Source: Verrucomicrobiaceae bacterium
GTDB lineage: Bacteria; Verrucomicrobiota; Verrucomicrobiia; Verrucomicrobiales; Verrucomicrobiaceae
NCBI GenBank assembly: GCA_016795465.1
Contig: JAEUHK010000019.1
Coordinates: 1-64,000, forward strand
Direction of reading: 5' to 3'
DNA: 64,000 bases
In this document: positions 35,301-38,300 of the stretch, one piece after another
Layout: every line of letters begins with the position of its first letter
Position numbering within the stretch: position 1 is the stretch's first letter
Notes under the pieces: generated by a model
The model's input: the letters and a program-made list of their open reading frames with translations, nothing else
Databases searched by the model: none
Told to the model about the DNA's origin: nothing
Translations under genes and position numbers: made by a program

Positions 35301-38300
35301 GCGTGGCTCCTATCAACTTCGAGCCCGGCATGCCGCTCTACAACCACGCCAGCGTCAGTGGAGTGCAGACGGGTGATGACAACCTCGGCGAGGACGGCAT
35401 CGACCACGGCAATCCGCTCTCCGATGGCATCGTCAGCGGCATCTTCACCCTCTCACCCGTCAGCAGCCCCGTGGGCAGCCAGGAGGCCGGTTTCCTCGGC
35501 AGCAGCGATGACACGCAGGACGCCGCGGTAAATCTGACCATCGACTTCGGCTTCGTGCCGCGTGTGACCATCGGCAACCTCGTCTTTGACGACGCGAACA
35601 ATGACGGCCTCTTTGATCCCAACGTCGAAGCAGGCATCGAGGGCGTCACCGTCGAGCTTTGGACCAATGCGACGAACGCCACCGCGCCTGCCGCCACCAC
35701 CACCACGCTCTACAACGGCACCTACAGCTTCTCCGTGGCCCCGGGCGGTTACTACATCAAGATCCCCGCATCGGAATTCGCCGAGGGCATGCCTCTGGCC
35801 AACCGCGTGCCGTCGAAGCCCTTCAGCGGTTACATGCCTGAAAACACCAATGGTGATGACGATGCCTCCCAGGATGCCTACACCAGCGGCACCGTGTTCA
35901 CCGATGGCGCACGCACGCCGCTCTTCACGATCCTGAAGGACACCGCGCCCACCACCACCTCTGGTGAGACGGGCTATCTGTCCGAGGGAGATGACTTCGA
36001 TGATGCCAATGCGGACCTCACCGTGGACCTCGGCTTCTCGCCGAAGCCGCTCACGGTGGGCAATCTCGTCTTCCGTGACCTCGATGGTGACGCGAAATAC
36101 ACCGCCGCGGACTACGGCGTGCCAAACGTGGTCGTGAAGCTCTACAAGACCGGTGACGATCCCAACAACGCCTCCACACAGCCCGTTGCGCAGACCACCA
36201 CGGCCGCGGACGGCTCCTTCCAGATCAATGCTTACGAGGTTGGCACCTACTTCCTCCATGTGCCGAAGAGTGAATTCGTCACCGGCAAGCCGCTCTTTGG
36301 AACCAGCCCGCTGTCCGGCGCAGGCGGTGACGACGGCGTCGATGACTCCACCGGCCAAAACGGCCTCTTCACCACCAATGCGATCAATGCGGGTGTCTCC
36401 ACCGCCACCTTTGATCTCGACTACGGCACCGAGCCCACCACCACCGAGTCCGGTTTCCTCGGCTCCAGCGATGATGCCACGGATGCCGATGCCGACCTCA
36501 CCATCGACTTCGGCTTCTCCGGCGGCACCACCCTCCAGCTCATGAGCATCGGCAATCTCGTCTTCAACGACGCGAACCATAACCTCGTCGCCGATGCCGG
36601 TGAGGGCGTGGCAGACGTCTGGATGCTGCTCCACCTGAACGAGGAGTCCCCCAACGGAAACGTGAACTACATCCGCTCCACCTACACGGATGCGAACGGC
36701 CGCTACAGCTTCAACAACCTCAACCCCGGCGAGTACATCGTCCACGTCGCCGCGGACAACTTCAAAGCCTCCGCTCCGCACATGGGTGGTGCTCCCGGCC
36801 CGCTCTACCGCAAGCTCTCCCTCCGCCATAGCTCCATCGGCGATGATAACACCGGTGAGGACGGCCTCGATGACGAGCAGCCCGAGCTCCGCGGCATCAG
36901 CTCCGGTCCGGTGCTTCTTGTCTCAGGCAATGCCCCTGGCGGAGCTGCGGAGTCCGGCTTCCAGGGAACCTCCGACGATGGCGTGAACGAGCCGATGACC
37001 AATCTCACCATCGACTTCGGCTTCGACACCCGCATCGCTGCTGGCAACCTCGTCTTCCGTGACAACAACGCGGACGGCAAATACGTCGCCGGCACGGACA
37101 CACCGCTCCCAGGCATCCTCGTCTATCTCCGCCATGTGGACACCACCACCGGCGTCCACACCACCATCGCCAAATCCACCACCGGCACGGATGGCTCCTA
37201 CCTCGTCGTCGGTCCGCCTGCCCTCGCGCCGCACCGTTACTACATCCACATTCCTGCCATGCAGTTCGCGGCGGGAGGTCCGCTGGAGTTCCTCACGCCC
37301 ACCAGCTTCACGACCTTTGGTGATGACGACAATCAGAACCAAAACCTGCTCCCCTCCGCGAATCCTGAGGTGAACGGTGCCTCGACGGAAGTCAGCGATG
37401 TGGACATCCTGCCCGGACAGATGCCCACCGATGCCGCCGGTGAGGAAACCGGCTTCAACAAGACCTCCGACAACGACGACGACGCCAACATCGACCTCAC
37501 CGTGGACCTCGGCCTCAAGCCGAAGGCCATGATGGTCGGCAACCTCGTCTTCCGTGATGTGAACGGAAACAACATCTTCGACTCTGGCATCGACCTCCCG
37601 ATGCCCGGCGTCGCCGTGCGCCTCTTCCAGGCGAGCCAGCCCATCACCGCCACACCGGTCTCCGAGACCATCACCGGTCCAAACGGCACCTACACGCTCT
37701 ACGCGAGCGCCTCCGCCGCTTACTACGTTCACATTCCCGGCGCCATGTTCCAGGCCGGAGCACCGCTCGCAGGGCTGACCTCCATCACCGGCAACGGCGG
37801 AACGGGTTCCAATGCGAACACCCTTCTCGATGACCTCTACGACGAAAACGGTCTCGATAACTCCAACCTGCCCGTCGATGGCATCCGCACCGGGAACTTC
37901 ACCCTCGCCTACGGCAGCATGCCGCTGAACAGCACCACCACGCAGACTTTTGGCGAGAATGGCTACGAGTCGCAGATGGATGACCTCGCCGATGCCTCCG
38001 GCCTCATGACAATCGATTTCGGCTTCAAGCTGCTCAATGCACCGCCGCTCTCCAATGCCGTCAGCAATGACCTTTCCGCCGTCGGAGCCTCCGCGCCTGC
38101 CTCACCCGCCAATACCTTCGCCGCCTGGAATACGCGGAACCTCGATCCTCTCGCCGATGCCGACTCTGACGGCCTCTCGAACCTCCTCGAATACGCCCTC
38201 GGCACTCCGGCGGGTCATGGTCACCACGCCAGCCGCTTCCAGCTCGTGCAAAACAGCACCACCGGGCTCATCGACGCCGTCTTCAGCCGTGCCGCTACCA

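Noticed and set aside
32876-35407. 843-codon open frame on the minus strand inside the giant gene
   Set aside because: It is antisense to the SdrD_B stalk. GC-rich, repetitive codons leave the opposite strand free of stops; the translation is low-complexity His/Arg/Val/Glu with no domain and no start signals.
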